64,000 nucleotides of DNA, taken from positions 186,001 to 250,000 of the forward strand of contig NZ_BAAADO010000003.1 of assembly GCF_039522525.1 (NCBI RefSeq), written 5' to 3'. The notes beneath the pieces were generated by a model. That model was not told the DNA's origin and searched no databases. It worked only from the letters and a program-made list of their open reading frames with translations. A program made the position numbers and the translations under genes. This document shows positions 1 through 8,663 of the stretch, in pieces. Within the stretch, counting starts at the first letter, position 1. Each line of letters begins with the position of its first letter. This DNA is from Salinibacillus aidingensis (GTDB lineage Bacteria; Bacillota; Bacilli; Bacillales; Alkalibacillaceae).

Positions 1-984
1 CAGGAAAAGATATCAGATTTTGCTCCTTACATTCTTGGGGCTTTTGCCATCCTGTTTCTGGTACTCATCTGGTCAGCCTGGCGTAGTCATCAGGTCAAAA
101 AGATAGAAGCAGAGCGTATGTATCCTGAACACACATTGGTTCCAAAAGAAGTGATGAGTACACCTGCTACGATACTTTATATGCAATCCATGCCACAGAA
201 TGCCTATTTGGTTACGGCAGCACTACTGGATCTTGTTCGTAAAAAGTATGTAAAGCAGGAAGATCAAAATACTTTCACGGTTCAGCAACGAAACACAGAA
301 CATTCCCATGAGGCATTTTTAATCAGCTGGCTGTTTGATAAAATCGGGAAAAATGGAACCTTCCACACAGAGGATTTAGAAGCCTATACAAATGAAAAGT
401 CGAATCATAAAATCTTCCATGAAGATATGCAAACCTGGTCAGGAATGGTTGCCAATGAGATGGAAGGCCATAATTTGAAGGAGAAAAAGACAAAGCAGAA
501 ATGGGCGACAGGATTAGTCGCTCTGTTAATGATTCCGTTTGCCATTATTTCAGGTATCCACCAGCTGTTTGTATGGATGTTTGCAGCGATTACCTTATTC
601 ATTTCCCTCGAAGCATTCGCTTTGTTTTATTCACCAAAAACAGTGAAAGGGATTGCTATTCAAAATAAGTGGAAGGCCTTTCAAAGAAACTATCCTGACA
701 CCGATGTTAGTAAGGTAAAGAAATGGAAGGATAACGATCAGTTAAGAGCTATCATTTACGCAATTGGATTAAATGATAAGAAAATGAATAAGAAAAGTGA
801 ACAAATGATCAATCATTTGCCTGCAGCACAGGATTCCAGCCATAATATATCGGGTCTTCTTGTACTATCGGCTTCTGTTCAGCAAAGTTTCAGCCAAGCT
901 GAACAAACGGTCTCTGCTACTACAGGAAGTGCCGGTACTGGAGCAGGAGCAGGCGGTGGCGGTGGTGGATCTGGAGCTTTTTAA
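1..984 (+). CDS. DUF2207-type membrane protein, 5'-truncated
   Basis: The frame is open from base 1 without a start, so the N-terminus lies outside the window. The visible part begins with a hydrophobic segment (YILGAFAILFLVLIW) followed by basic residues. A cytosolic region follows (PKEVMSTPATILYMQS, then AALLDLVRKKYV) of the kind seen after the last periplasmic-side helix in DUF2207 proteins. Two further membrane segments lie near the middle (WATGLVALLMIPFAIISG and FVWMFAAITLFISLEAFALF). The C-terminus is the Gly/Ser tail ending GGSGAF that is typical of this family. Function is unknown. The family call rests on architecture and tail and is fairly confident. Confidence 0.75.
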   Translation, partial: QEKISDFAPYILGAFAILFLVLIWSAWRSHQVKKIEAERMYPEHTLVPKEVMSTPATILYMQSMPQNAYLVTAALLDLVRKKYVKQEDQNTFTVQQRNTEHSHEAFLISWLFDKIGKNGTFHTEDLEAYTNEKSNHKIFHEDMQTWSGMVANEMEGHNLKEKKTKQKWATGLVALLMIPFAIISGIHQLFVWMFAAITLFISLEAFALFYSPKTVKGIAIQNKWKAFQRNYPDTDVSKVKKWKDNDQLRAIIYAIGLNDKKMNKKSEQMINHLPAAQDSSHNISGLLVLSASVQQSFSQAEQTVSATTGSAGTGAGAGGGGGGSGAF

Positions 985-1011
985 GTAAATATAAATACCT
1001 TTGGGAATCCC

Positions 1012-1043
1012 CTGGATATCGATGTGGAATATCCAGTTTTTTT
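1012..1043 (+). terminator. Intrinsic terminator after the DUF2207 gene
   Basis: CTGGATAT pairs with ATATCCAG across a 9-base loop and is followed by seven T. Confidence 0.8.
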
Positions 1044-1159
1044 GTGCATTAAGCGTGTAATCATGGGTGACAATCAAATTCAACTTTCAACCACTTTTTT
1101 GTTTAATTTACAAAAATCGGCATAAACTAAGGGTGATCTTTAAGAAAGGAGTGTTACCT

Positions 1160-1783
1160 GTGAATGTAAAAAGGGTTCTCGTCGCTTTTGGCATTATGCT
1201 ACTTTTATTCACAGTGCAAAACGTGAATGTTTCAGCACAGACGGATACATACACGGTTCAACCGGGAGATACCTTATGGAAAATATCAGTAAGGTATGAA
1301 GTCGGGCTCTCAGAAATTATTAATGCCAACCCCCAATTCAGTAACCCTGATTTAATTTATCCAGGAGATAAAGTTTCTATCCCGCTTGGAGAAGGTACTC
1401 AATCGGTTGAAGAGGAAGTAGCCAGAATTACAAATGATTATCGTTCCCAAAATGGGCTAAGTCCTCTGAAGTTTGATTGGGAACTGGCAAGGGTTGCCCG
1501 ATATAAGTCAGAAGATATGAGGGATAAGGGATATTTTTCCCATACTTCTCCAACCTATGGCTCTCCATTTACGATGATGCAGAATTTCGGAATCTCCTAC
1601 ACCAGGGCAGCAGAAAATATTGCAGCCGGACAGCGAACCGCGCAAGAAGTAGTGCGTTCCTGGATGAACAGTCCCGGCCATCGGAAAAATATACTGGATC
1701 CCAATGTAACCCATATAGGGGTAGGTTATGCCAAAGGCGGGAGCTATGGACATTACTGGACTCAGATGTTTATAAAGAAATAA
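1160..1783 (+). CDS. Secreted LysM-CAP domain protein
   Basis: A 207-residue exported protein. GTG is chosen as start because AAAGGAG lies 8 bases upstream; longer in-frame starts have no ribosome binding site. Residues 1-26 form a signal peptide ending VSA before Q. A LysM domain follows (TYTVQPGDTLWKIS to YPGDKVSIP, about residues 31-75), which in this family binds peptidoglycan or spore cortex glycan. The C-terminal half is a CAP/SCP domain (VARITNDYRSQNGLSPL, YFSHTSPTYGSPF, AENIAAGQ, SWMNSPGHRKNIL, HYWTQMF). It resembles B. subtilis YkwD and the CAP proteins attached to the spore or cell wall; the molecular activity of bacterial CAP domains is not settled. It is monocistronic, with terminators on both sides. 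Confidence 0.85.
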   Translation: MNVKRVLVAFGIMLLLFTVQNVNVSAQTDTYTVQPGDTLWKISVRYEVGLSEIINANPQFSNPDLIYPGDKVSIPLGEGTQSVEEEVARITNDYRSQNGLSPLKFDWELARVARYKSEDMRDKGYFSHTSPTYGSPFTMMQNFGISYTRAAENIAAGQRTAQEVVRSWMNSPGHRKNILDPNVTHIGVGYAKGGSYGHYWTQMFIKK

Positions 1784-1794
1784 TACTTAATAAG

Positions 1795-1830
1795 AAAAAA
1801 GTCCCTGTTATAAAACGGGGACTTTTTTCT
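1795..1830 (+). terminator. Intrinsic terminator after the LysM-CAP gene
   Basis: An A-run plus GTCCC pairs with GGGAC plus a T-run around a 12-base loop. Confidence 0.85.
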
Positions 1831-2118
1831 TATTTTATACAAACTAAAATTGCTTTATTGGTTCGTAATGACGATGATTTCAGCAAAGGGGCATTGCAGT
1901 TGCACTTATTCTCCTTTAAAAAAATTGTGGAAACATGTATGGGCTTTCCGTTATAATGTTTAAATGTGTGAAGATTTTCGGTAAATCGCTTTCAATCGTT
2001 AGAATTTCAAGACAGTATTCAATCATCATAATAGGATATTTCGACAAGAAAGTCTTACTGTATGAAAGTCTTCCTGTATTCAAACAATAAAACCAGCAGG
2101 AACAAGGAGGTATAAATT
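1831..2118. other. Intergenic region before the nucleoside transporter
   Basis: I see no gene, riboswitch consensus or clear inverted repeat. TATAAT occurs at 1952-1957, but the only -35-like hexamer (TTGTGG at 1925) is 21 bases away, so a promoter is possible but not well supported. Confidence 0.4.
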
Positions 2119-3324
2119 GTGGATGTTGTAGGAATCTTATTTGGAATTTTAGCTATTTTAATAGTCATAGGAATCGCCTTTTTAATGTCTAATGAACGGA
2201 CAAGTATTAATTTTAAAGGTATTCTGGTTATGATTTTGTCACAGCTGATCATTACCTACTTTTTATTTAAGACCGATATTGGTCAGGATATCATTTTAGC
2301 TATATCCAATGGCTTCAACAAGCTGATTGAATTTGGTATGGCAGGTGTTAACTTTATTGCTGGAGGATTAGGCGGGTTTGAAAATGCATTTTTCTTTAAT
2401 GTTCTGTTGATTATTGTCTTTTTCTCTACGTTATTAGCGGTATTAACCCACCTGAAAATCCTGCCGTTAATCATTAAGTATCTTGGCTGGGGGATTTCGA
2501 AAATCACTGGTCTGCCAAAAGTTGAGTCTTTTAACGCTGTAAACAGTATCTTTTTTGGACAGTCAGAGGCATTGCTGGCCATTAAATCACAGTTTCATCA
2601 TTTAGATAGCAATCGTTTATATATTGTAAGTGCATCAGCCATGGGATCTGTTTCGGCTTCCATTGTAGGAGCCTATATGCAGATGATTCCAGCAGAATAT
2701 GTGTTAGTGGCTCTTCCTTTGAATATGTTCAGTGCCCTAATTGTTTCTTCTATCATCGCGCCTGTTGAGGTAAAGGATGAGGACGATGAGGTAGATATTA
2801 AAGATGTATCAGAAGCCAAAAGCTTTTTCGAAGCGATGGGGAATGGTGCATTAGATGGTGGACGTATTGCTCTGATTGTTGCAGCAATGTTAATTGCCTT
2901 TATTGCTGCTCTGGAATTCGTGAACTGGATTATTCAATTTGCCTTTGCAGGTGTAACTCTGCAGCAAATCCTTGGCTATATTATAGCTCCTCTTGGAATT
3001 CTGATGGGTATTGCGCCAAGTGAGGTTATAGAAGCAGGAAGTATAATGGGTACAAAAATTGTCACCAATGAATTTGTTGCGATGGAGCAATTTACCAATA
3101 TCATGGGTGGCATGAGTGAGAAAACTGTCGGAATTGTATCTGTATTCCTGACCAGCTTTGCGAACTTCTCATCCATCGGCATTATCGCAGGTACTGTTCA
3201 GGGAATTGATCCTGAAAAAGGAAAAACAGTTTCCAAATATGGAATGAAGCTATTGATTGGTGCAACTCTTGCTTCAATTTTATCTGCAACCATTGCCGGA
3301 CTAATTATTTCTCTTCCATTCTAA
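2119..3324 (+). CDS. Concentrative nucleoside transporter (CNT/NupC family)
   Basis: A 401-residue polytopic membrane protein starting at GTG, with AAGGAGG 8 bases upstream. It has the CNT arrangement: an N-terminal Nucleos_tra2_N region, the gate region (LTHLKILPLIIKYLGWGISKITGLPKVESFNAVNSIFFGQSEALLAIK) and the C-terminal half with GIAPSEVIEAGSIMGTKIVTNEFVA. The FGQSE and TKIVTNEFVA segments carry residues that bind nucleoside and the coupling ion in characterised CNTs. It should import nucleosides by H+ or Na+ symport, but the substrate range cannot be read from sequence. It stands alone. Closest named relatives are B. subtilis NupC, NupG and YutK. Confidence 0.9.
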   Translation: MDVVGILFGILAILIVIGIAFLMSNERTSINFKGILVMILSQLIITYFLFKTDIGQDIILAISNGFNKLIEFGMAGVNFIAGGLGGFENAFFFNVLLIIVFFSTLLAVLTHLKILPLIIKYLGWGISKITGLPKVESFNAVNSIFFGQSEALLAIKSQFHHLDSNRLYIVSASAMGSVSASIVGAYMQMIPAEYVLVALPLNMFSALIVSSIIAPVEVKDEDDEVDIKDVSEAKSFFEAMGNGALDGGRIALIVAAMLIAFIAALEFVNWIIQFAFAGVTLQQILGYIIAPLGILMGIAPSEVIEAGSIMGTKIVTNEFVAMEQFTNIMGGMSEKTVGIVSVFLTSFANFSSIGIIAGTVQGIDPEKGKTVSKYGMKLLIGATLASILSATIAGLIISLPF

Positions 3325-3417
3325 AGAGAAAGCTCTGAATGGGTCTATAATTGGAATCTTAAGGATTGCGACTTTTACAAATGTAAGTTTATGTGAATAT
3401 GGTAAGAGGTTTTAATA

Positions 3418-3459
3418 CCCCCCCAATCCCTGCATGGAAAGCGCCTGGGATTGGGGGGG
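3418..3459. repeat. Perfect 13-bp GC-rich hairpin
   Basis: CCCCCCCAATCCC pairs perfectly with GGGATTGGGGGGG around a 16-base loop. No T-run follows, so it is not a standard intrinsic terminator, although it lies where the nupC-type transcript should end. Confidence 0.7.
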
Positions 3460-3511
3460 TGTTATTTATTAGGGGAATCTTGAAATGGATAATTTCAGGA
3501 TAGGTCTTTCT

Positions 3512-3565
3512 TTTATCACGCATTAACTGACCGTAAAACCCCCACTTATGGAAGTTTCACTTTAT
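3512..3565. repeat. Family A palindromic repeat, short 54-base form
   Basis: Starts TTTATCACGCATTAACTG and ends GGAAGTTTCACTTTAT. It lacks the middle found in the full-length neighbour and shares its terminal TTTAT with that neighbour. Near-identical 53-54-base forms occur at 27193 and 44626. Confidence 0.85.
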
Positions 3566-3716
3566 CACGCATTAACTGGCCGTAATACCCCCCTTCAAGT
3601 TTTGAGGGTACACCCACAAGGCTAAGTGGGGATAAACGGCCAGTAAATTCCTGATAAGTTCAACTAACCATCAGTGGGGGATGGAAAACCCCCCACTGAT
3701 GGAAGTTTCACTTTAT
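3561..3716. repeat. Family A palindromic repeat, full-length form
   Basis: A 156-base element with two nested foldbacks. ACTGGCCGT pairs with ACGGCCAGT in the left domain. CCATCAGTGGGGG (3668-3680) pairs perfectly with CCCCCACTGATGG (3690-3702) in the right domain. A second full copy lies at 32221-32377 with about the same length and compensated stems. Confidence 0.85.
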
Positions 3717-3801
3717 AAGAGATTTCTTTTACGATAGAATAAGTGATAAGAATGGTTTACAATCGTTTGAATTGTACATATAGAAAGGACGACAGCATCA
3801 A

Positions 3802-4869
3802 ATGAAAAATCAATCAATTGTTTTTACCGGGGGCGGAACAGCTGGTCATGTAGTCGTCAATTTAGCACTGATTCCGGAGTTTATAAATGATGGCTGGGAT
3901 GTTCACTACATCGGTTCGCATCAGGGAATTGAACGGGAGCTTATCAGTGGTATGGACGGAATTACGTACCACGCTATTTCTACGGGAAAACTCCGTCGAT
4001 ACCTTGATAAGGAAAATTTTAAAGATCCATTTCGGGTTTTAAAAGGAACCTGGCAATCGTTACGAATTTTATCGAAAGTGAAACCACATGCGGTTTTTTC
4101 AAAGGGTGGGTTTGTTTCGGTTCCGGTTGTAACCGCCGCCAAACTAAAAGGGGTGCCTGCGATTATCCACGAATCGGATTACACCCCGGGACTTGCGAAT
4201 AAGCTTGCTTTCCCATTTGCCAGAAAAGTGCTGGCTACGTTTCCGGAAACGATGAAATATTTACCGGAAAAGAAAGCAGAATGGGTCGGAGCGATTATTC
4301 GTGAGGAACTGTTTGAGGGAGATGAAACAAAGGGTCTGAGGCAATGTGATTTCGTTAAGGATAAACCGGTTATTCTCATCATGGGTGGAAGTTCTGGATC
4401 ACAGAAATTAAACGACATTATCCGGAATCATCTGGATACGTTATTGGACAGATTTCAAATCATTCACATCTGCGGGAAAGGAAAAGTGGATTCTTCCATT
4501 CATCGATTTGGGTATGAGCAGTTTGAGTATGTACAGGATGAGTTGAAAGACCTGATGGCTGCAGCTGATTTAGTGGTCTCTAGAGCTGGCTCCAATTCTA
4601 TTTATGAATTTTTGGCTCTTAAAAAGCCGATGCTTCTAATTCCCTTATCCCGGCAGGCAAGCAGAGGGGATCAGATTTTAAATGCGAATTCCTTTAGAAA
4701 ACAAGGGTTTGCCCGCGTCATTGAGGAAGAGGAATTACACGAAGAACGGTTCCTGAATGAGCTTGAACAATTGTGGGCAGAAAAGGAAACTATTATCGAC
4801 AAAATGAAGGCCTATAAAAGTGAGAAAACGAAGGAACAGGTTATACAAATGCTTAAGCACATCAAGTGA
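3802..4869 (+). CDS. murG: MurG-type UDP-GlcNAc:lipid I N-acetylglucosaminyltransferase
   Basis: A 355-residue GT28 glycosyltransferase. MurG transfers GlcNAc from UDP-GlcNAc to lipid I at the inner membrane face, giving lipid II. The N-terminal glycine loop is clear (GGGTAGHV, residues 10-17), followed by KGGFVSVP and the HESD motif for lipid I. The C-terminal UDP-GlcNAc site includes MGGSSGSQKLN and SRAGSNSIYEF, then LIPLSRQASRGDQILNA. It is not inside a dcw cell-division cluster here, so it may be a second MurG like the stand-alone MurG2 proteins of some Bacillaceae. Whether the genome has another copy cannot be seen. The Shine-Dalgarno is weak and rather distant. Confidence 0.85.
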   Translation: MKNQSIVFTGGGTAGHVVVNLALIPEFINDGWDVHYIGSHQGIERELISGMDGITYHAISTGKLRRYLDKENFKDPFRVLKGTWQSLRILSKVKPHAVFSKGGFVSVPVVTAAKLKGVPAIIHESDYTPGLANKLAFPFARKVLATFPETMKYLPEKKAEWVGAIIREELFEGDETKGLRQCDFVKDKPVILIMGGSSGSQKLNDIIRNHLDTLLDRFQIIHICGKGKVDSSIHRFGYEQFEYVQDELKDLMAAADLVVSRAGSNSIYEFLALKKPMLLIPLSRQASRGDQILNANSFRKQGFARVIEEEELHEERFLNELEQLWAEKETIIDKMKAYKSEKTKEQVIQMLKHIK

Positions 4870-4893
4870 ACAGTTTTTCAGGGAGGAGATAAA

Positions 4894-5256
4894 ATGACAG
4901 CTATCCATTGCCATTACTGCAGCAGAAAGATTCGTGACCGGGATGAGCTGGTTACGGCATCAAAGTGGTTTCGGTTGAAGGCTTTTCATTACCAATGTTA
5001 TCAGGACTTAGAGCAGGAAGCAGTATTGGTTAGCAATGTCTGGGTTCCTGTAAACGGAATGTCAGGTAATATCTCCTCTGGTTTGATGCTGCTATTATCG
5101 ATTTCGATGCTGACGGCAAATACATGGGGATTTATAGGGGATGCTATAGGTGTTATTGCCCTATATCAGGTGATTTTACGAATTCTCTCCTTATTGATTA
5201 TTGAAATTCGGCTGCCTAACTATGTTGAAAATAAAAAACCTCTGGATAGAGGATAA
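4894..5256 (+). CDS. Small membrane protein with N-terminal Cys cluster
   Basis: A 120-residue protein with GGGAGGAG 7 bases before ATG. The N-terminus reads HCHYCSRKIRDRDE and later FHYQCY, suggesting one zinc-binding treble-clef or LIM-like finger on the cytosolic side. Two hydrophobic segments follow (SSGLMLLLSISMLTANTWGF and AIGVIALYQVILRILSLLII). It starts 24 bases after murG and is probably cotranscribed with it. I do not recognise the family. Confidence 0.6.
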   Translation: MTAIHCHYCSRKIRDRDELVTASKWFRLKAFHYQCYQDLEQEAVLVSNVWVPVNGMSGNISSGLMLLLSISMLTANTWGFIGDAIGVIALYQVILRILSLLIIEIRLPNYVENKKPLDRG

Positions 5257-5331
5257 TAGAAGTCCTTGAGTTTGCGTTTCTTTTCTGAAAAAATTATGAT
5301 CAAATTAGAAGCTAAGAAAGGAGATGTTGGC

Positions 5332-6156
5332 ATGAGCCTAACCAGTACTTCAACATTAAATAATGGTGTTAAAATTCCGTGGGTAGGTTTAGGTGTTTAT
5401 AAAGTTGATAAGGGTGAAGTTGCTCTGGACACCGTGAAATCTGCTCTTGATCTTGGTTACCGCAGTATTGATACAGCATCTTTTTATGAAAATGAAAAAG
5501 AGGTAGGCCAGGCGATTCGTAATAGTGGATTGAGTCGGGAAGATATCTTTGTTACGAGTAAAGTGTGGAACACAGAACAGGGATATGAAGAAACATTAAA
5601 AGCCTTTGATGATAGTCTGAATAAGCTTGGGCTGGACTATCTGGATCTGTATTTAATTCATTGGCCTGTACCAGGTAAATTTAAGGATACATGGCGAGCG
5701 CTTGAAGAGGTTTATGAGCAGGGTAAAGTGCGCGCGATTGGTGTGAGTAACTTCCAGATTCATCATTTAGAAGACTTAATGAAGGATGCCAAAATTAAAC
5801 CTATGGTCGATCAGGTCGAATTTCACCCGCAGCTTTATCAAAAGGATTTATTAGATTTCTGCAAGGAAAATGAAATTCAGCTTGAGGCTTGGGGACCTTT
5901 AGGCAGAAGTCGTTACCTGGATGATCCTGTCTTAAATGAGCTTGCAGATAAATACGGGAAAAGTCCCGCACAAGTGATGCTTCGCTGGCATCATCAGCAT
6001 GAGATTGTCATTATACCAAAGTCGACAAAGCCTCATCGCCAAAAAGAAAATGCGGACATATTTGAATTTGAGCTATCGGAAGAAGATATGAGAAAAATTG
6101 ATGAGTTAAATCAGGATAAGCGAACAGGCAAGCATCCTGATGAATTTCCTTATTAA
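5332..6156 (+). CDS. Aldo/keto reductase, YvgN-like
   Basis: A 274-residue cytosolic NADPH-dependent aldo/keto reductase. ATG at 5332 is chosen because AAAGGAG lies 8 bases upstream. The catalytic tetrad is visible: Asp and Tyr in GYRSIDTASFYENEKEVG, Lys in VTSKVWN, His in LYLIHWP. The NADPH-binding end is IPKSTKPHRQKENADIF. Length and sequence are close to B. subtilis YvgN, a methylglyoxal/glyoxal reductase, so aldehyde detoxification is the likely job. Exact substrates are inference. Confidence 0.9.
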   Translation: MSLTSTSTLNNGVKIPWVGLGVYKVDKGEVALDTVKSALDLGYRSIDTASFYENEKEVGQAIRNSGLSREDIFVTSKVWNTEQGYEETLKAFDDSLNKLGLDYLDLYLIHWPVPGKFKDTWRALEEVYEQGKVRAIGVSNFQIHHLEDLMKDAKIKPMVDQVEFHPQLYQKDLLDFCKENEIQLEAWGPLGRSRYLDDPVLNELADKYGKSPAQVMLRWHHQHEIVIIPKSTKPHRQKENADIFEFELSEEDMRKIDELNQDKRTGKHPDEFPY

Positions 6157-6160
6157 GATC

Positions 6161-6197
6161 AAAGACATCAGCTCCAATTAAGGGCTGATGTCTTTTT
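6161..6197. terminator. Terminator between convergent genes
   Basis: AAAGACATCAGC pairs with GCTGATGTCTTT and a T-run follows on the plus strand. The A-run on the other side lets it also serve the convergent carbonic anhydrase gene. Confidence 0.8.
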
Positions 6198-6228
6198 ATG
6201 TAGAAATTTCCCGGGAAATATACAAGAC

Positions 6229-6786
6229 TTAGTAGCCGTTGACAACAAGATCCAGTTTTCCGGTATGAGGATCAATGACCAATCCATGCACAGGTATCGT
6301 TTCCGGAATCAGTGGATGATTGTTTAGAATATCGACACTATTTTTTACATTATCCTCTACATTTGTAAAGCCTTTTAAGAATTCCTTTGCATCTGTATTT
6401 TGATTATTTTCAAATGCTTCAATCTGCTCCCTGGATATTCCTCTGGTCTCCAGTTTTTTAACTAAATCATCCGGGTTTACCTTTCCCATGCCGCAATCAT
6501 GATGACCAATCACCATTACTTCATCGGCATTTAAGGCATGAATACCGACTAAAATACTTTTTACCGCACCGTCTGTAGGGGATGAAACCATAGCTCCGGC
6601 ATTTTTTACTAACTTCACATCTCCATTTTTGATATTAAGTGCCTGGGGTAGAAGCTCGACCAGTCTGGTATCCATGCAACTTAAAATCACAACTTTTTTA
6701 TCAGGCAAACCATCCGTTTCATAAGGCTCATATTGCTTGTCCTGCACAAAACGATTATTAAATTCAAGAATTTCATCTAATAACAT
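6229..6786 (-). CDS. Beta-class carbonic anhydrase
   Basis: A 185-residue cytosolic zinc enzyme interconverting CO2 and bicarbonate. The zinc ligands are clear: CMDTR (Cys and the Asp-Arg dyad) and HHDCGMG (His and Cys). The length is that of the short class-D type beta enzymes such as B. subtilis YtiB. Translation starts at ATG with AAGGAGG 9 bases upstream. It is transcribed alone, convergent with the aldo/keto reductase and divergent from the DUF389 gene. Confidence 0.9.
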   Translation of the reverse strand: MLLDEILEFNNRFVQDKQYEPYETDGLPDKKVVILSCMDTRLVELLPQALNIKNGDVKLVKNAGAMVSSPTDGAVKSILVGIHALNADEVMVIGHHDCGMGKVNPDDLVKKLETRGISREQIEAFENNQNTDAKEFLKGFTNVEDNVKNSVDILNNHPLIPETIPVHGLVIDPHTGKLDLVVNGY

Positions 6787-7027
6787 AGTAAATCCTCCTT
6801 ATCGTTTTCATACTTATTAAGGTACTATGAAAAACCATTGCTTTAAAGTCTTATTCTTAAAATACCCCCAAAGGACTCATTGAAAACCCTGATTATACTT
6901 TTACATACAGAAAAAGCAGGAGTAACATCGGCTCATGTGATCAATAAGTTTTACTAAATATGAAATGCTGGAAAGGGAAATGGGAATAGTAAGGAAGAGT
7001 ATAAAGAAAAAAGGAAGCATATATACG

Positions 7028-8038
7028 ATGAAAATGCAGCTGATTGAGGCTTATATCCCTAAAAAGCATTATGAAGAGACCAATCGTGCTTTACAGGAGT
7101 TTCCCCATCTTTCTTACAGGACATTTAAAGAAGATGCGGACATGATGCTCGTCCGTATCATCACGGAAAGCGGCCATGTTGAAGATATTTTAAACTATCT
7201 GGAAAATGAAACAAATGTGGATGAAGGCTTTGAAACGATATTACTACCGGTTCAAACCTATATCTCGAAGCAAACGTTAGAAGATAAGAATAACGAAAAA
7301 GAAAATGAGGAAGATTCAAAGCTGGTGAGAGCAAGTCGTCAGGAATTGCTTCAAACGATTGAAAAGAACAGTTCGGTTACTCTGAACTATACATTGCTCA
7401 TTATTCTATCAGCCATTGTGGCCACAGTGGGATTTATTAAAGATAGTGAAGCTGTTGTTATTGGAGCGATGGTGATTGCACCGATGATTGGTCCGATAAT
7501 TTCTGTAGCATTTTCTGCTATACTTGGGGATTACCCAAGGGTAGGGCGTGCATCTCTGACCTTTATACTTGGTTTTGCAATTGTTATTGGCATTTCGATA
7601 GGGTTTAGTTATCTGTTTGAAATGGGTACAGAAAACAATCAATACATTGCCCGAACGGAGGTAACCCTGTCTGATTTTTTTCTTGCGCTTGCTTCTGGTG
7701 CAGCAGGTGCATTATCCATTTTAAACCGTCTTTCTGGTAATCTTGTGGGTGTGATGGTTGCAGTTGCTCTGCTTCCACCTACGATTGCTATTGGCATATC
7801 AATCGGACAGGCACTGTGGATGGATACACTCGGTGCGTTATTGCTCGTGACCGTAAACACAACTTGTATCCTGCTGTCAGCGATTACCATTTTTTCAATC
7901 AGCGGGATCCGTCCTGTCCGATGGCGTGAGGTACAAAAGGCTAATGTGTCCAGAACATTTTCATTTATTTTTGTCGGAACTATTGTAGGAATTCTCGTTC
8001 TGGTTATCCTGGTTGGTCAGGGGATAAAATTTGAATAA
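7028..8038 (+). CDS. DUF389 (TIGR00341) membrane protein
   Basis: A 336-residue protein. ATG at 7028 (MKMQLIEAYIP) is chosen over an upstream ATG because it begins the conserved ferredoxin-like N-terminal domain and AAGGAA lies 12 bases before it. A soluble domain of about 100 residues is followed by a conserved hydrophobic core: NSSVTLNYTLLIILSAIVAT, GAMVIAPMIGPIISVAFSAILGD, ALASGAAGALSILNRLSGNLVGVMVAVALLPP. Five to six membrane helices are expected. The family is widespread and functionally uncharacterised. Confidence 0.85.
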   Translation: MKMQLIEAYIPKKHYEETNRALQEFPHLSYRTFKEDADMMLVRIITESGHVEDILNYLENETNVDEGFETILLPVQTYISKQTLEDKNNEKENEEDSKLVRASRQELLQTIEKNSSVTLNYTLLIILSAIVATVGFIKDSEAVVIGAMVIAPMIGPIISVAFSAILGDYPRVGRASLTFILGFAIVIGISIGFSYLFEMGTENNQYIARTEVTLSDFFLALASGAAGALSILNRLSGNLVGVMVAVALLPPTIAIGISIGQALWMDTLGALLLVTVNTTCILLSAITIFSISGIRPVRWREVQKANVSRTFSFIFVGTIVGILVLVILVGQGIKFE

Positions 8039-8164
8039 TCCCCTGCTCTCAGGAGATGCGGCAGAAAGGATTTTCTAACAATAAGATGAACTGGTTATTG
8101 AGGAAGGTCAAAGTCTGTTACAATAAAGGAATCAAGATACTTATTACAAAAGAGGTGTAGCTGC

Positions 8165-8455
8165 ATGACATTAAAGATTACGAAAGAAGCTGCTAATTGG
8201 TACATAGATGAAATGGATCTGGAACAAGGAGATTATCTTCAATTTTTTGTTAAGCTTTATGGGGGAATTCCTACCATATTTCCAAGTTACTTTTTAGGTG
8301 TAGCTGAAGGCATAGACGGAGAAATAGCCATTCAGGAAGATATGGAAGGCATTCATTTTTACATCAACAATCAGGATAAATGGTTACTGGACAATCATGA
8401 TTTAACGATAGAACTGGATGATGATGAACCTAAATTTATATTTGAGGAGCGGTAA
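8165..8455 (+). CDS. HesB-like (YneR-type) protein lacking cysteines
   Basis: A 96-residue protein with the HesB/IscA-like fold signature (MTLKITKEAANWYIDEM, FFVKLYGGIPTIFPSYFLGV). It has no cysteine at all, so it cannot bind iron-sulfur clusters as IscA/SufA do. It matches the B. subtilis YneR type, whose role is unknown. AGAGGTG precedes ATG and a terminator follows directly. Confidence 0.8.
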   Translation: MTLKITKEAANWYIDEMDLEQGDYLQFFVKLYGGIPTIFPSYFLGVAEGIDGEIAIQEDMEGIHFYINNQDKWLLDNHDLTIELDDDEPKFIFEER

Positions 8456-8460
8456 TCATA

Positions 8461-8495
8461 CACCTTTCAAACTCTTGTTTGAAAGGTGTTTTTTT
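8461..8495 (+). terminator. Intrinsic terminator after the HesB-like gene
   Basis: CACCTTTCAAAC pairs perfectly with GTTTGAAAGGTG around TCTT and is followed by T7. Confidence 0.95.
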
Positions 8496-8592
8496 AGTGA
8501 CCTGGGAAAATATGAATTATTAGCGAAACTTTCTTCAACTCCGTCTTTCTTCCTATTTTTATTTTTAATGGAAATTTCTTTCTTTTTTACTG

Positions 8593-8621
8593 TTGACTTA
8601 ACTTTTTGAAAACTATATAAT
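8593..8621 (+). promoter_or_regulatory. Sigma-A promoter of the bmr leader
   Basis: TTGACT and TATAAT are separated by exactly 17 bases. Transcription should start near 8628, about 35 bases before the first leader ORF. Confidence 0.85.
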
Positions 8622-8663
8622 TTATTAGCAATTAAAATTTTTAGGAAAAGGAGGTCACGAGAG

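Noticed and set aside
1831..2118. Possible purine or other riboswitch before the nucleoside transporter
   Set aside because: No conserved riboswitch core or terminator/antiterminator pair was found.
8418..8609. Plus-strand frame of 63 codons after the HesB-like gene
   Set aside because: It overlaps the end of that gene, crosses a strong terminator and has no ribosome binding site.
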